Source: a virus
DNA: 24,591 nucleotides
Reading direction: 5' to 3' (one strand)
IMG/VR virus record: IMGVR_UViG_3300045738_000492
Location: 1 to 24,591 of that record
Shown: one piece after another, positions 18,049 through 24,003 of the stretch
How positions within the stretch are numbered: the first letter of the stretch is position 1
Layout of the letters: each line of letters begins with the position of its first letter
The notes under the pieces: generated by a model
The model's input: only the letters and a program-made list of their open reading frames with translations
The model's database searches: none
What the model was told of the DNA's origin: nothing
Translations under genes and position numbers: made by a program

Positions 18049-20609
18049 TTTATATTTTTCATTCTAAACACTACATTAATATCATTTATCTCAAAACCAG
18101 CACCAGCAGTACCACTTAAATGAAATTTTGCACTATAAATATTATTAGCTTCAGATGATGTAGTTGGTTTCAATTCTGCTAGATGCCATTCTTTTAACTC
18201 AGCAGAAGTACTAAAATTAGATAAGGGACTATCTCTGGTATTAAATTGATAAAAATCACCTGAATCCGTTTCACCATCAACAGCATATTTAACCACTAGA
18301 GAACTACCATCTCCTTTGTATGTAATATAAACTTTATGAAGTTTCTTTCTTTGTCCCGGTTGACCAAATGTCATATCTTTTGTAGCAAATAATAAATTAG
18401 AAGTGACAACTGATGTATCATCCCACTTAACTATAGTTCCAGTGGTACTTGTATGAGCATGAACTAAATCTCCATTCCAATCCGTAATAAAGTTTGTTTG
18501 TATTTTATTATCTGTTAACTTTGAATCTCCCCTAATCCAACTTTTAGTCACTAAATCATATAAATAAATATCGCCATTATTGGCTCCAGTACCGGCTGAT
18601 GTAGCTACAATTATTTGTCGTTTCTTGGGAATATACCCGACCATAGGAGTAGTACCAATAAATGTACTCCATTCACTTTCTTTTATAATTTGGACACCAC
18701 CTTTCTCAAGTAAATCATTTACTCTCTTTCCGTCATACAAATAGCAACCATTCTCATTAGCCCAAGCAATTCCATAATCTGTCTTCGTAACAGCGCACGG
18801 AACAGCAACTCCTTTATGCATAAATACATCTTCTAAAAATTCCACACTTTGAGATATATTAATTAAAGTCATTTTATCTTTTTTAAATTCAAGTAATCTA
18901 TCTGCATATTCTTCAAGTTTAACTATATCGCTACCATCATTAACCGTAGCCTCAATTATATCTTTTATTGAAAATGCATCAAACGAATTAACACGAGACT
19001 TTAAGATAGCATCTGGCTTAACATGAATTATACCAGACTCATCTTTAATAGTAACATTACCTACATAAGCTCTTCTATTTGTTACAACAGCAGTTTTAAA
19101 CCCTAATCCATTTGCATTAAATCCTATATTTACATTCTCTTGGTCAAATCCAGTTTCACTTTCATAAGTTTCAATTTGCCTCATCGAAGATATATATTCT
19201 CCTTCACAATGAGCCGTATCACTTCCCATTTCAGAAGCGGCATCCCACATATTATAACTGCCTCTTTCAAACCATTTATTACCTTTGGTAATATCTATTT
19301 CAGCTTGAAGATACCAAGTAGATGTATTTTCTCTTCTCATATAAACTTTAAATCCAGATACTCTTGGATAATTATCGTGTAGTCCTGTTGAACCATCAGT
19401 TGTATCACTTGCAAAATAAGTAAAAACATGAAAATCAAATCTTAATTCACCAAAACCATGGTACTGAGTGCCTTCTAAAATATCAATAGTAGTTAAAGAA
19501 CCAGCCTCACTACCAGTCGCTCCATATATAGTACCTGCTAATGCTAAAGGAGATTCTTGTTTTATATCATCATACAAAGTGCTTACTGCAAATTCAAAAT
19601 TTGGGTTTTCTGCATCGAACCATAAACTTTTTGATAAATTCCAACAATTAACAGTGTCATCTGCAGCAGTACCAGTGACAGATTCATTGAATGTTATAAC
19701 AGTATTAGTAGATGCTTGAACTGTAAAATACGTATCATCATTATCTCCGCTATCCGTATTTTTAAAAACAAGAGTATCTCCTATTGTTGCAAAATCATCA
19801 AAACCTCCAATTGTTGTCGAACGATCAAGAATGTAACCTGCAAACCAAGAAACTTTCATTTGCACATAGTCATCACTAGCCGTTGGCTTTGCAGTACCTG
19901 CGACATTTTTATAAGACGAAGGTTTACCATCTACATCTACTGATATTGGACTAGAAGCATCTGGAGTGGCTCCAGTAGTAAAACCAAAAATAGATTTTAT
20001 AGGCACTGGCTCTAAATTTGCATTTGCTGAGTACCACTTATCTACAAGCCAACCATCCTCTGCAGCACCTACAGGCGTTCCGTGACCATACCCAGTAGAA
20101 CCATCTCCATAAAAATATCTATCTATATATCCATACCATTTTACTCTATTATTAGCATTAAAAGCTCCATCGCCTACTCTTAAATTACCATCAGCGTAAT
20201 AATAAACAGCTTTCATTCCAGAATCCGAACCCAAATCTATTCTTGCGGCTGAACCCCAACCTCCACCTCCTCCCTCATCATCTACTCTAGAATATATCTC
20301 AATATTTGCATCTCCACCTGAATCAGCTAATGCTAAATAATCATCACCAGTTTGAACTTGACCAGTACTAGCATCTTGCGCTCCCAGTCTATCATGTGAA
20401 AAATAAAATAAACCATGACCTTCAGTAATAGTTACTGCCTTAGGAGTAGAAGCATGAGGAACATGGCTACCCATTGTCCTTACTTTACCTATCTCATCTA
20501 TCATTATATCTTGAGCTTGAGACAGTTCTTCTACTTTTATATCTCTTGGGTCTCCATTATTATTAAGACCACCATGAAAAGAACCAATTTCTATAATCTG
20601 TTTAGGCAT
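18045..20609 (-). CDS. Tail nozzle-like protein (T7 gp12/tubular protein B type), 854 aa
   Basis: The 854-residue product looks like the beta-propeller nozzle proteins of short-tailed phages. The N terminus has the typical F-x-G-G-L-N followed by D-P-R-D-I, E-L-x-x-A-x-D and I-G-K-V-R-T-M-G, close to the pattern seen at the start of gp12-like proteins. The rest is strand-rich with many Gly, Asp, Thr and Tyr; a later section has repeated blade-like turns (for example Y-L-Y-D-G-K and I-Y-L-Y-D-L-V-T-K-S-W). T7 gp12 is 794 residues, so length fits. It would form the distal tail tube through which core proteins and DNA pass. Its ATG overlaps the preceding stop by 8 bases. The assignment rests on pattern recognition; a head-tail stopper or other propeller protein is the alternative. 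Confidence 0.72.
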   Translation of the reverse strand: MPKQIIEIGSFHGGLNNNGDPRDIKVEELSQAQDIMIDEIGKVRTMGSHVPHASTPKAVTITEGHGLFYFSHDRLGAQDASTGQVQTGDDYLALADSGGDANIEIYSRVDDEGGGGGWGSAARIDLGSDSGMKAVYYYADGNLRVGDGAFNANNRVKWYGYIDRYFYGDGSTGYGHGTPVGAAEDGWLVDKWYSANANLEPVPIKSIFGFTTGATPDASSPISVDVDGKPSSYKNVAGTAKPTASDDYVQMKVSWFAGYILDRSTTIGGFDDFATIGDTLVFKNTDSGDNDDTYFTVQASTNTVITFNESVTGTAADDTVNCWNLSKSLWFDAENPNFEFAVSTLYDDIKQESPLALAGTIYGATGSEAGSLTTIDILEGTQYHGFGELRFDFHVFTYFASDTTDGSTGLHDNYPRVSGFKVYMRRENTSTWYLQAEIDITKGNKWFERGSYNMWDAASEMGSDTAHCEGEYISSMRQIETYESETGFDQENVNIGFNANGLGFKTAVVTNRRAYVGNVTIKDESGIIHVKPDAILKSRVNSFDAFSIKDIIEATVNDGSDIVKLEEYADRLLEFKKDKMTLINISQSVEFLEDVFMHKGVAVPCAVTKTDYGIAWANENGCYLYDGKRVNDLLEKGGVQIIKESEWSTFIGTTPMVGYIPKKRQIIVATSAGTGANNGDIYLYDLVTKSWIRGDSKLTDNKIQTNFITDWNGDLVHAHTSTTGTIVKWDDTSVVTSNLLFATKDMTFGQPGQRKKLHKVYITYKGDGSSLVVKYAVDGETDSGDFYQFNTRDSPLSNFSTSAELKEWHLAELKPTTSSEANNIYSAKFHLSGTAGAGFEINDINVVFRMKNIK

Positions 20610-20829
20610 TAGATTCTTCGTACTCTATATCTTCTATAATTAAATTTTGTGAATGCTCAGGCAAATCACATATACATGGTAAATCGTCAGGGTCGTCATG
20701 GTCAAATACGTCTAAACGTAATCCACCTTCAACTCCTTCTATAGCACCACCATCTTTTACTCGTAGCGCTTGGTCTCGTTGTTCCTGAAGGGAATCATCT
20801 TGTTCAATATATCTTTCCTCTTTTCGCAT
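20602..20829 (-). CDS. Small acidic protein, 75 aa
   Basis: A 75-residue protein with a Glu/Gln/Arg-rich N-terminal part and a very acidic second half (D-H-D-D-P-D-D, then I-I-E-D-I-E-Y-E-E) with one C-I-C pair. The ATG at 20829 is preferred to a GTG at 20838 because AAAGGAG (20838-20844) sits 8 bases before the ATG and overlaps the GTG. The first 73 bases are shared, in another frame, with the C-G-G-C gene upstream. The frame fills what would otherwise be a 148-base empty gap before the nozzle gene and overlaps that gene's start by 8 bases. Family and function are unknown. Confidence 0.55.
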   Translation of the reverse strand: MRKEERYIEQDDSLQEQRDQALRVKDGGAIEGVEGGLRLDVFDHDDPDDLPCICDLPEHSQNLIIEDIEYEESNA

Positions 20830-20930
20830 CCTCCACACTCCTTTATTTTGCCACGAGTGACGGTTTTAATTACACGACTGACTGTATCACCTAATCCTCT
20901 ATCGTGTCCAAATAAATCTATTCTAGGCAC
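20757..20930 (-). CDS. Small C-G-G-C/L-N-K motif phage protein, 57 aa
   Basis: A 57-residue frame read directly from the minus strand. It has G-L-G-D-T-V followed by a basic helix, then E-C-G-G-C-x-K-R-K-x-x-L-N-K-M-I-P-F. This pattern (G-D-T-V, then C-x-x-C or C-G-C, R, L-N and P-F/P-Y) recurs in small proteins of many tailed phages, often close to tail or lysis genes; their function is not known to me. The only start in the open stretch is GTG at 20930, overlapping the end of the 55-residue gene; no good SD is seen, so coupling is likely. Two cysteines alone cannot complete a tetrahedral metal site, so any zinc binding would need dimers or other ligands. Confidence 0.72.
   Translation of the reverse strand: MPRIDLFGHDRGLGDTVSRVIKTVTRGKIKECGGCEKRKDILNKMIPFRNNETKRYE
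20838..20844 (-). promoter_or_regulatory. AAAGGAG ribosome-binding site before the 75-aa acidic gene
   Basis: AAAGGAG lies 8 bases before the ATG at 20829. The same bases also encode Lys-Glu and the start of the C-G-G-C motif of the overlapping gene, so the match could be partly coincidental. Confidence 0.5.
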
Positions 20931-21090
20931 TATATTTTCTTTGCAAATCTTTACCAGTTTGCTTTTCCATCAAGTTTTCCTGCTGGCTTTCCAAAGTAGT
21001 CTTCTTTTTCTTTCCATAAGAAGTACAATCTTCCATACTCTTATATCCCATCTTTTTCCACCCCGCAGCGCATTTCTTTTTACTTGGCAT
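20923..21090 (-). CDS. Small Lys/Cys-rich protein, 55 aa
   Basis: A 55-residue basic protein. The start at 21090 (M-P-S-K-K-K) is fixed by AAAGGAG at 21100-21106; a longer in-frame ATG at 21144 lies inside the neighbouring gene and has no such site. Two cysteines, 14 residues apart, enclose a helical segment with an aromatic and a glycine turn (C-A-A-G-W-K-K-M-G-Y-K-S-M-E-D-C), a layout shared with two nearby small proteins. The remainder is polar and Lys/Gln-rich. The ATG lies one base after the stop of the preceding gene. Function unknown. Confidence 0.65.
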   Translation of the reverse strand: MPSKKKCAAGWKKMGYKSMEDCTSYGKKKKTTLESQQENLMEKQTGKDLQRKYSA

Positions 21091-21091
21091 A

Positions 21092-21349
21092 TCATTTATC
21101 TCCTTTATAGAATGGGGCTCCACCTTTTGTTGGCTTATACCCATGTTGTTTTATAGTATCAGTTTCGGTTGCAAACTTTATCTTACATGCCCTTACTTTA
21201 CGAGCATTTCCTTTTGCCTTTTCCATACATGATATTAATCTTTTAGATTTAGACGGCATATTATATTTTCTCCTTCCACCTGTTTTTAATTGACTTCCTT
21301 TACCTGTATCTGGTGTAGATACATCTGATAATCCAATAACACCAGCCAT
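21092..21349 (-). CDS. Small basic Cys-pair protein, 85 aa (possible second start at 21259)
   Basis: The 85-residue frame starts at an ATG that overlaps the stop of the 48-residue gene by one base (TAATG). An internal ATG at 21259 (M-P-S-K-S-K) has its own AAGGAG-like site about 10 bases upstream and starts with the same M-P-S-K as the next gene, so a 55-residue form is also possible. Two cysteines are separated by 13 residues of a basic helix (S-C-M-E-K-A-K-G-N-A-R-K-V-R-A-C). The last part is Lys/Gly-rich. Family unknown; a nucleic-acid or capsid-interior role would fit the charge but is only a guess. Confidence 0.6.
   Translation of the reverse strand: MAGVIGLSDVSTPDTGKGSQLKTGGRRKYNMPSKSKRLISCMEKAKGNARKVRACKIKFATETDTIKQHGYKPTKGGAPFYKGDK
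21100..21106 (-). promoter_or_regulatory. AAAGGAG ribosome-binding site for the 55-aa gene
   Basis: A consensus SD with a 9-base spacer to the ATG at 21090, located within the last codons of the upstream gene. It decides the short start over the longer open frame. Confidence 0.75.
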
Positions 21350-21495
21350 TACAATCCCATTCTACCTGCAATCTTATCAACTTTATCTTTTAAAGAATCT
21401 AGTTCATCAAGAAGAAATGTGACAGCTTGTTCAAGTTTTTCTGCTATACCATCAGACTTCTTGTCTTTCTTAGGTTGTTTCTTTATTTGTGGCAT
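21349..21495 (-). CDS. Small basic/amphipathic protein, 48 aa
   Basis: A 48-residue frame read directly from the minus strand. The N-terminal 15 residues are Lys-rich (M-P-Q-I-K-K-Q-P-K-K), followed by one long amphipathic helix (about 17-43) with regular Leu/Val/Ile spacing suggestive of a coiled coil. AAGG with an 8-base spacer precedes the ATG, and the stop is shared with the start of the 85-residue gene. No family was recognised. The frame fills the space exactly between neighbours, which supports it as real. Confidence 0.6.
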   Translation of the reverse strand: MPQIKKQPKKDKKSDGIAEKLEQAVTFLLDELDSLKDKVDKIAGRMGL

Positions 21496-21514
21496 ATTAT
21501 TTACCTTTTAGTCA

Positions 21515-21694
21515 TCATACATTAATTGTTGAAGATTCATCTTGTCGTGATTCTTCATCTTTCCAAAGAGAACTACAATGTTTTTTTGCTTGTTCTCTAG
21601 ACATTCCATCCCTCATCATCGACCTCATGCAATCAAGAGGTTTTGGAGGATGAAGATATTTATATTTTTTGCTACTAGTATTTTTCTTAGCCAT
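21515..21694 (-). CDS. Small Lys/Cys-pair protein, 59 aa
   Basis: A 59-residue frame read directly from the minus strand. Its ATG overlaps the stop of the 75-residue gene by one base (TAATG). The basic N terminus (A-K-K-N-T-S-S-K-K) precedes a Cys-helix-Gly-helix-Cys unit (C22 to C40: D-C-M-R-S-M-M-R-D-G-M-S-R-E-Q-A-K-K-H-C), followed by S-L-W and an acidic tail. Cys-flanked helical hairpins of this kind occur within many phage proteins, but I cannot name the family. Its stop is 19 bases before the next small gene. Confidence 0.65.
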   Translation of the reverse strand: MAKKNTSSKKYKYLHPPKPLDCMRSMMRDGMSREQAKKHCSSLWKDEESRQDESSTINV

Positions 21695-21921
21695 TACTTA
21701 CCTTTAAATACGCCTTCTAAAACATCAGTAACTAAATCAACAATCCTCTCAAAGAAAACTTGTTCTTTCGCTTCTGATACGAAAGGAATATCAATCTTTT
21801 CATTTATCTTAGTAGCAATCTGTTTAGAAAACTCATCTGATGCAAGGAATCTCATTGCTTCCTCTTTCATCTTATCAGCCTGAACTTCTGCCATATCCAT
21901 TAACATTTTTTTAAAGTCCAT
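21694..21921 (-). CDS. Small helical protein, 75 aa
   Basis: A 75-residue protein with a strong ribosome-binding site (AAAGGAG at 21929-21935, 7-base spacer). It is amphipathic and probably all helical: a Met/Glu/Lys-rich N-terminal helix, then K-I-N-E-K-I-D-I-P-F, an E-A-K-E-Q helix and a Val/Leu-rich C-terminal helix. The K-I-D-x-P-x-x-x-E pattern is one I associate with small phage proteins near holin-like genes, but no function is established. It follows a 48-residue membrane protein. Confidence 0.7.
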   Translation of the reverse strand: MDFKKMLMDMAEVQADKMKEEAMRFLASDEFSKQIATKINEKIDIPFVSEAKEQVFFERIVDLVTDVLEGVFKGK

Positions 21922-21922
21922 T

Positions 21923-22069
21923 TTATGACTCCTTTATCTTTCTTATTTTGTAAAACAAATACACAATATTCATTACGAACATCATACACATTAATATTGC
22001 TGGTAGTACATCTAACCAATATACTAATCCAGAGCCTGCACTTAATCCGCTTACTTTTACGCTATCCAT
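21923..22069 (-). CDS. Single-pass small membrane protein, 48 aa (holin-like candidate)
   Basis: A 48-residue frame read directly from the minus strand. It has a polar N-terminal 15 residues, one hydrophobic segment at about 16-40 (Leu, Val, Met, Phe, Tyr-rich) and a strongly basic C-terminal tail (K-I-R-K-I-K). The positive tail predicts N-out/C-in topology. The ATG overlaps the lipoprotein gene's stop by 8 bases. The size and layout fit small holins or pinholins, and neighbouring genes are also membrane proteins, but holins cannot be identified by sequence alone. Confidence 0.6.
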   Translation of the reverse strand: MDSVKVSGLSAGSGLVYWLDVLPAILMCMMFVMNIVYLFYKIRKIKES

Positions 22070-22445
22070 TATGTTTTACCCACATTGACCATTTCGGATA
22101 CTCAGGACGATTTTCATAGCCATCCTGTTTATATATAGTAAAAGTAGAATCGGCTCTTTCAACGAAATGCCCTATATACACACTATCTTCAGAAATAAAT
22201 TCATAAGTAATTCCATCCATTATCTTACCGTGAAACCATACTTTATCAACAATCCCATCATAATATGCGTACATTTGAATTATTACTCGAGCAACAGGCT
22301 TTCTATCATCTCCTTCACCTTCGTGTCGTAATTGCCAATAAGACGTACCTGCCAATTCAAAAACAGGAGATTCCTCTGTCTCATATTGTGTATGTGGATT
22401 ACAACCAATCAGAAATGAGATTAAAATTATTAATATATATTTCAT
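22062..22445 (-). CDS. Predicted lipoprotein, 127 aa
   Basis: A short lysine-containing N terminus, a hydrophobic segment and a lipobox L-I-G-C with Cys15 show a lipoprotein signal peptide. The mature 112 or so residues are strand-rich with many Tyr, Trp, Asp and Glu, suggesting a small beta-sandwich exposed outside the inner membrane. The start ATG overlaps the stop of the 105-residue membrane/coiled-coil gene (ATGA). In phages such lipoproteins are either o-spanins or superinfection-exclusion proteins. O-spanins are usually shorter and Pro-rich, so exclusion or another envelope role is at least as likely. Confidence 0.72.
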   Translation of the reverse strand: MKYILIILISFLIGCNPHTQYETEESPVFELAGTSYWQLRHEGEGDDRKPVARVIIQMYAYYDGIVDKVWFHGKIMDGITYEFISEDSVYIGHFVERADSTFTIYKQDGYENRPEYPKWSMWVKHNG

Positions 22446-22759
22446 TTACCATTTATCCTACTAACATTACCTTTAATTTCCATTAATATATCAGACATAT
22501 CATTAATTTCTTTTACAGCGTGTTCGTGTCGCCTATCTCTTGTTTCATCAGATCGGTTCCACCTATCCAAGAACTTAAGCACAATGGTTTCAATATTCTC
22601 AATATTTTTTGACTGTCCTTCATTTTCAATCTTTAATGCTTCCAAGTCTTCTGCCTGTGATTCAGCTCGTTTAGCATTCTGATAAACCATAAATACAAAC
22701 ATACAGGCGACTACACCAATCATCCCAGCTTCTGCGTACACTTTTAAAAATTCTTCCAC
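22442..22759 (-). CDS. Membrane-anchored coiled-coil protein, 105 aa (holin- or spanin-like)
   Basis: A GTG start lies directly after the preceding stop (TAAGTG), with AAAGGAG 10 bases upstream. One membrane segment spans about residues 11-26; a long charged coiled coil follows (about 28-100). The N terminus has two Glu and the residues after the segment are basic (N-A-K-R), which predicts C-terminal domain in the cytoplasm, as in BhlA/UviB-type holin-like proteins. An i-spanin would need the opposite topology, although the coiled coil followed directly by a lipoprotein gene resembles a spanin pair. The role is unresolved. Confidence 0.68.
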   Translation of the reverse strand: MEEFLKVYAEAGMIGVVACMFVFMVYQNAKRAESQAEDLEALKIENEGQSKNIENIETIVLKFLDRWNRSDETRDRRHEHAVKEINDMSDILMEIKGNVSRINGK

Positions 22760-22945
22760 TTATTCATGACTCCTTTTAAAGTATTTAGCATAAACATAGA
22801 TACAGAAACTAGCAAATACTAAGGCTACTATGAGCACATCTAAAACAGGACTGTCATCTCCTGTTTCGATTGTCCCTATGGGTGTTTCTACACGAATACT
22901 TTGAGTGGTTGGATATTCAGCCACTTGTAATAATGTATCTTTCAT
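22760..22945 (-). CDS. Small single-pass membrane protein, 61 aa
   Basis: A 61-residue protein with a polar, partly acidic N-terminal half (to about 32), one hydrophobic segment at 33-53 and a basic tail (K-Y-F-K-R), predicting N-out/C-in. The ATG lies 6 bases after the stop of a possible 23-codon frame and has no strong SD. Family unknown. It belongs to a run of membrane proteins that could form the lysis cassette. Confidence 0.6.
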   Translation of the reverse strand: MKDTLLQVAEYPTTQSIRVETPIGTIETGDDSPVLDVLIVALVFASFCIYVYAKYFKRSHE

Positions 22946-22951
22946 CGGTGA

Positions 22952-23023
22952 TTATAATCCCACATAAACATACTTTACTGGTATATCATAACTTGTTGAA
23001 CTTGTCCAAACATTATTATTCAT
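22952..23023 (-). CDS. Possible 23-aa micro-protein
   Basis: The ATG overlaps the stop of the 92-residue gene (ATGA) and the stop lies 6 bases before the next start, so it exactly fills the only gap in this part of the operon. The peptide is polar (Asn/Thr/Ser) with a Tyr/Val-rich end (V-K-Y-V-Y-V-G-L). It could instead be a translation-coupling leader or non-coding spacer. Confidence 0.35.
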   Translation of the reverse strand: MNNNVWTSSTSYDIPVKYVYVGL

Positions 23024-23298
23024 AATACTATCCATATACTCACCATTGTTGCTAAAAATACATCCATTGCTGTGTCTGCTAAATACTTCTTAACTGTGCC
23101 ATATGGTCGCCAGTTCTCAATCGCATATTCAATCGATTCCCATAATAGAGCCATCCCAAATACCAATAGAACTACCTGAACGCTTGTGAATCCAGACCAC
23201 ATAAATACTTTAGTTAGGAATACACCACCTAATAGGTGCCAGAAACTCCATTGGTTTAAGAGTGAGTTCACCCAATCGAAATAGACGCTAATTTTCAT
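23020..23298 (-). CDS. Three-segment membrane protein with H/WE/D motif, 92 aa
   Basis: A 92-residue protein with three predicted membrane segments (about 17-35, 38-53, 76-92). Polar residues lie in conserved-looking places: W-H-L-L-G-G (H21), W-E-S-I-E (W53, E54, E57), and D75/D79 before the last segment. This H...W-E-x-x-E...D-x-x-x-D arrangement resembles small integral membrane proteins of the DUF2238/VanZ-like kind seen in bacteria and phages; the exact family is not certain. ATG overlaps the previous stop (ATGA). A role in lysis timing or envelope modification would fit its neighbours but is speculative. Confidence 0.65.
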   Translation of the reverse strand: MKISVYFDWVNSLLNQWSFWHLLGGVFLTKVFMWSGFTSVQVVLLVFGMALLWESIEYAIENWRPYGTVKKYLADTAMDVFLATMVSIWIVL

Positions 23299-23744
23299 AC
23301 TTTTAAATGTTTAGATACTTCTTTATCCCCACTCATTTGAGGAACTATTCTTGAGAGAAGTTCTGTTTTAGTTTCACTACCACCATAAACAACTCCACGC
23401 TTATCGTAGAAATCTTTTATCTCTGGCTTAGTATTTGCATCAGTAGGATAATCTGCCTGTGTAGTAGCTACACCATTGATTATATGATGACCACCTACAA
23501 GAAATCTACCATGCCCATCACCATGCTTTTTGGCACACTCAGCAACATAGTATTCTTCAGCAGTTTGAAAACTATTAGACTTTTTAGCTACTGTTCCATC
23601 AACATCAACAAAATAATCATAAGACGAAGGGTAAGTCAGAGTCTCAGTAGACCCATCTGTGTATGTTTTTGTGCGAGTTGCACCCGGAGTAGTATTTCTA
23701 TGAATCCTAACTCGATGACCCTGACTGCACCTTCTTACAATCAT
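23295..23744 (-). CDS. Unknown protein, 149 aa
   Basis: A 149-residue soluble protein of unrecognised family. The N terminus is basic with a C-S-Q-G-H stretch; a Thr/Tyr-rich section follows (about 18-50), then a His/Gly-rich part (K-K-H-G-D-G-H-G and G-G-H-H, about 72-88). The C-terminal 40 residues are helical and charged. The His-rich part could bind metal, but no known peptidoglycan hydrolase motif is visible. ATG overlaps the stop of the DUF6447-like gene (ATGA). It sits between tail fibre-associated and membrane genes. Confidence 0.6.
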   Translation of the reverse strand: MIVRRCSQGHRVRIHRNTTPGATRTKTYTDGSTETLTYPSSYDYFVDVDGTVAKKSNSFQTAEEYYVAECAKKHGDGHGRFLVGGHHIINGVATTQADYPTDANTKPEIKDFYDKRGVVYGGSETKTELLSRIVPQMSGDKEVSKHLKV

Positions 23745-23977
23745 GCTTCTGCTTCAGCCTCTTCAGGTTCAGCAGTTAACGATGTGCGGAGCATATTGAT
23801 GAATGCTTCCTTACCAACAGCTAACTGGTCAGAAATAAACTGATTCGTATTCTGTTTGTTTTGTAAATCATTAATGTGATTCACCATTGATTTCTGTTCG
23901 TCAGTCATATCTTCGATGATGTACTCTTTATCATCGAGATTCAAGACTGGCTTTTGTTCTTTTTCTTTTTTAGCCAT
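23741..23977 (-). CDS. DUF6447-like small protein next to the tail fibre, 78 aa
   Basis: The 78-residue product has the pattern L-N-L-D-D-K-E-Y-x-x-x-D-M-T-D-E-Q near residues 12-28, followed by a long helix and an Ala/Glu tail. This resembles the small DUF6447-type proteins found close to tail or virion genes in many marine phages; function is unknown. AGGAG (23984-23988) lies 6 bases before the ATG. It follows the fibre gene by 26 bases and starts a chain of ATGA-coupled genes. Confidence 0.65.
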   Translation of the reverse strand: MAKKEKEQKPVLNLDDKEYIIEDMTDEQKSMVNHINDLQNKQNTNQFISDQLAVGKEAFINMLRTSLTAEPEEAEAEA

Positions 23978-24003
23978 TATTGACTCCTGTGTTTGTTAGT
24001 TAA

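Noticed and set aside
20830-20838. GTG start at 20838 for the acidic gene
   Set aside because: It overlaps the AAAGGAG site that is well spaced for the ATG at 20829.
20757-20930. C-G-G-C as a thioredoxin/glutaredoxin active site
   Set aside because: The protein is only 57 residues, too short for that fold, and the motif is followed by R-K-x-x-L-N-K, matching a small phage protein pattern instead.
21091-21144. Longer N terminus (ATG at 21144) for the 55-residue protein
   Set aside because: It lies wholly within the upstream gene and has no ribosome-binding site, whereas the ATG at 21090 has a consensus one.
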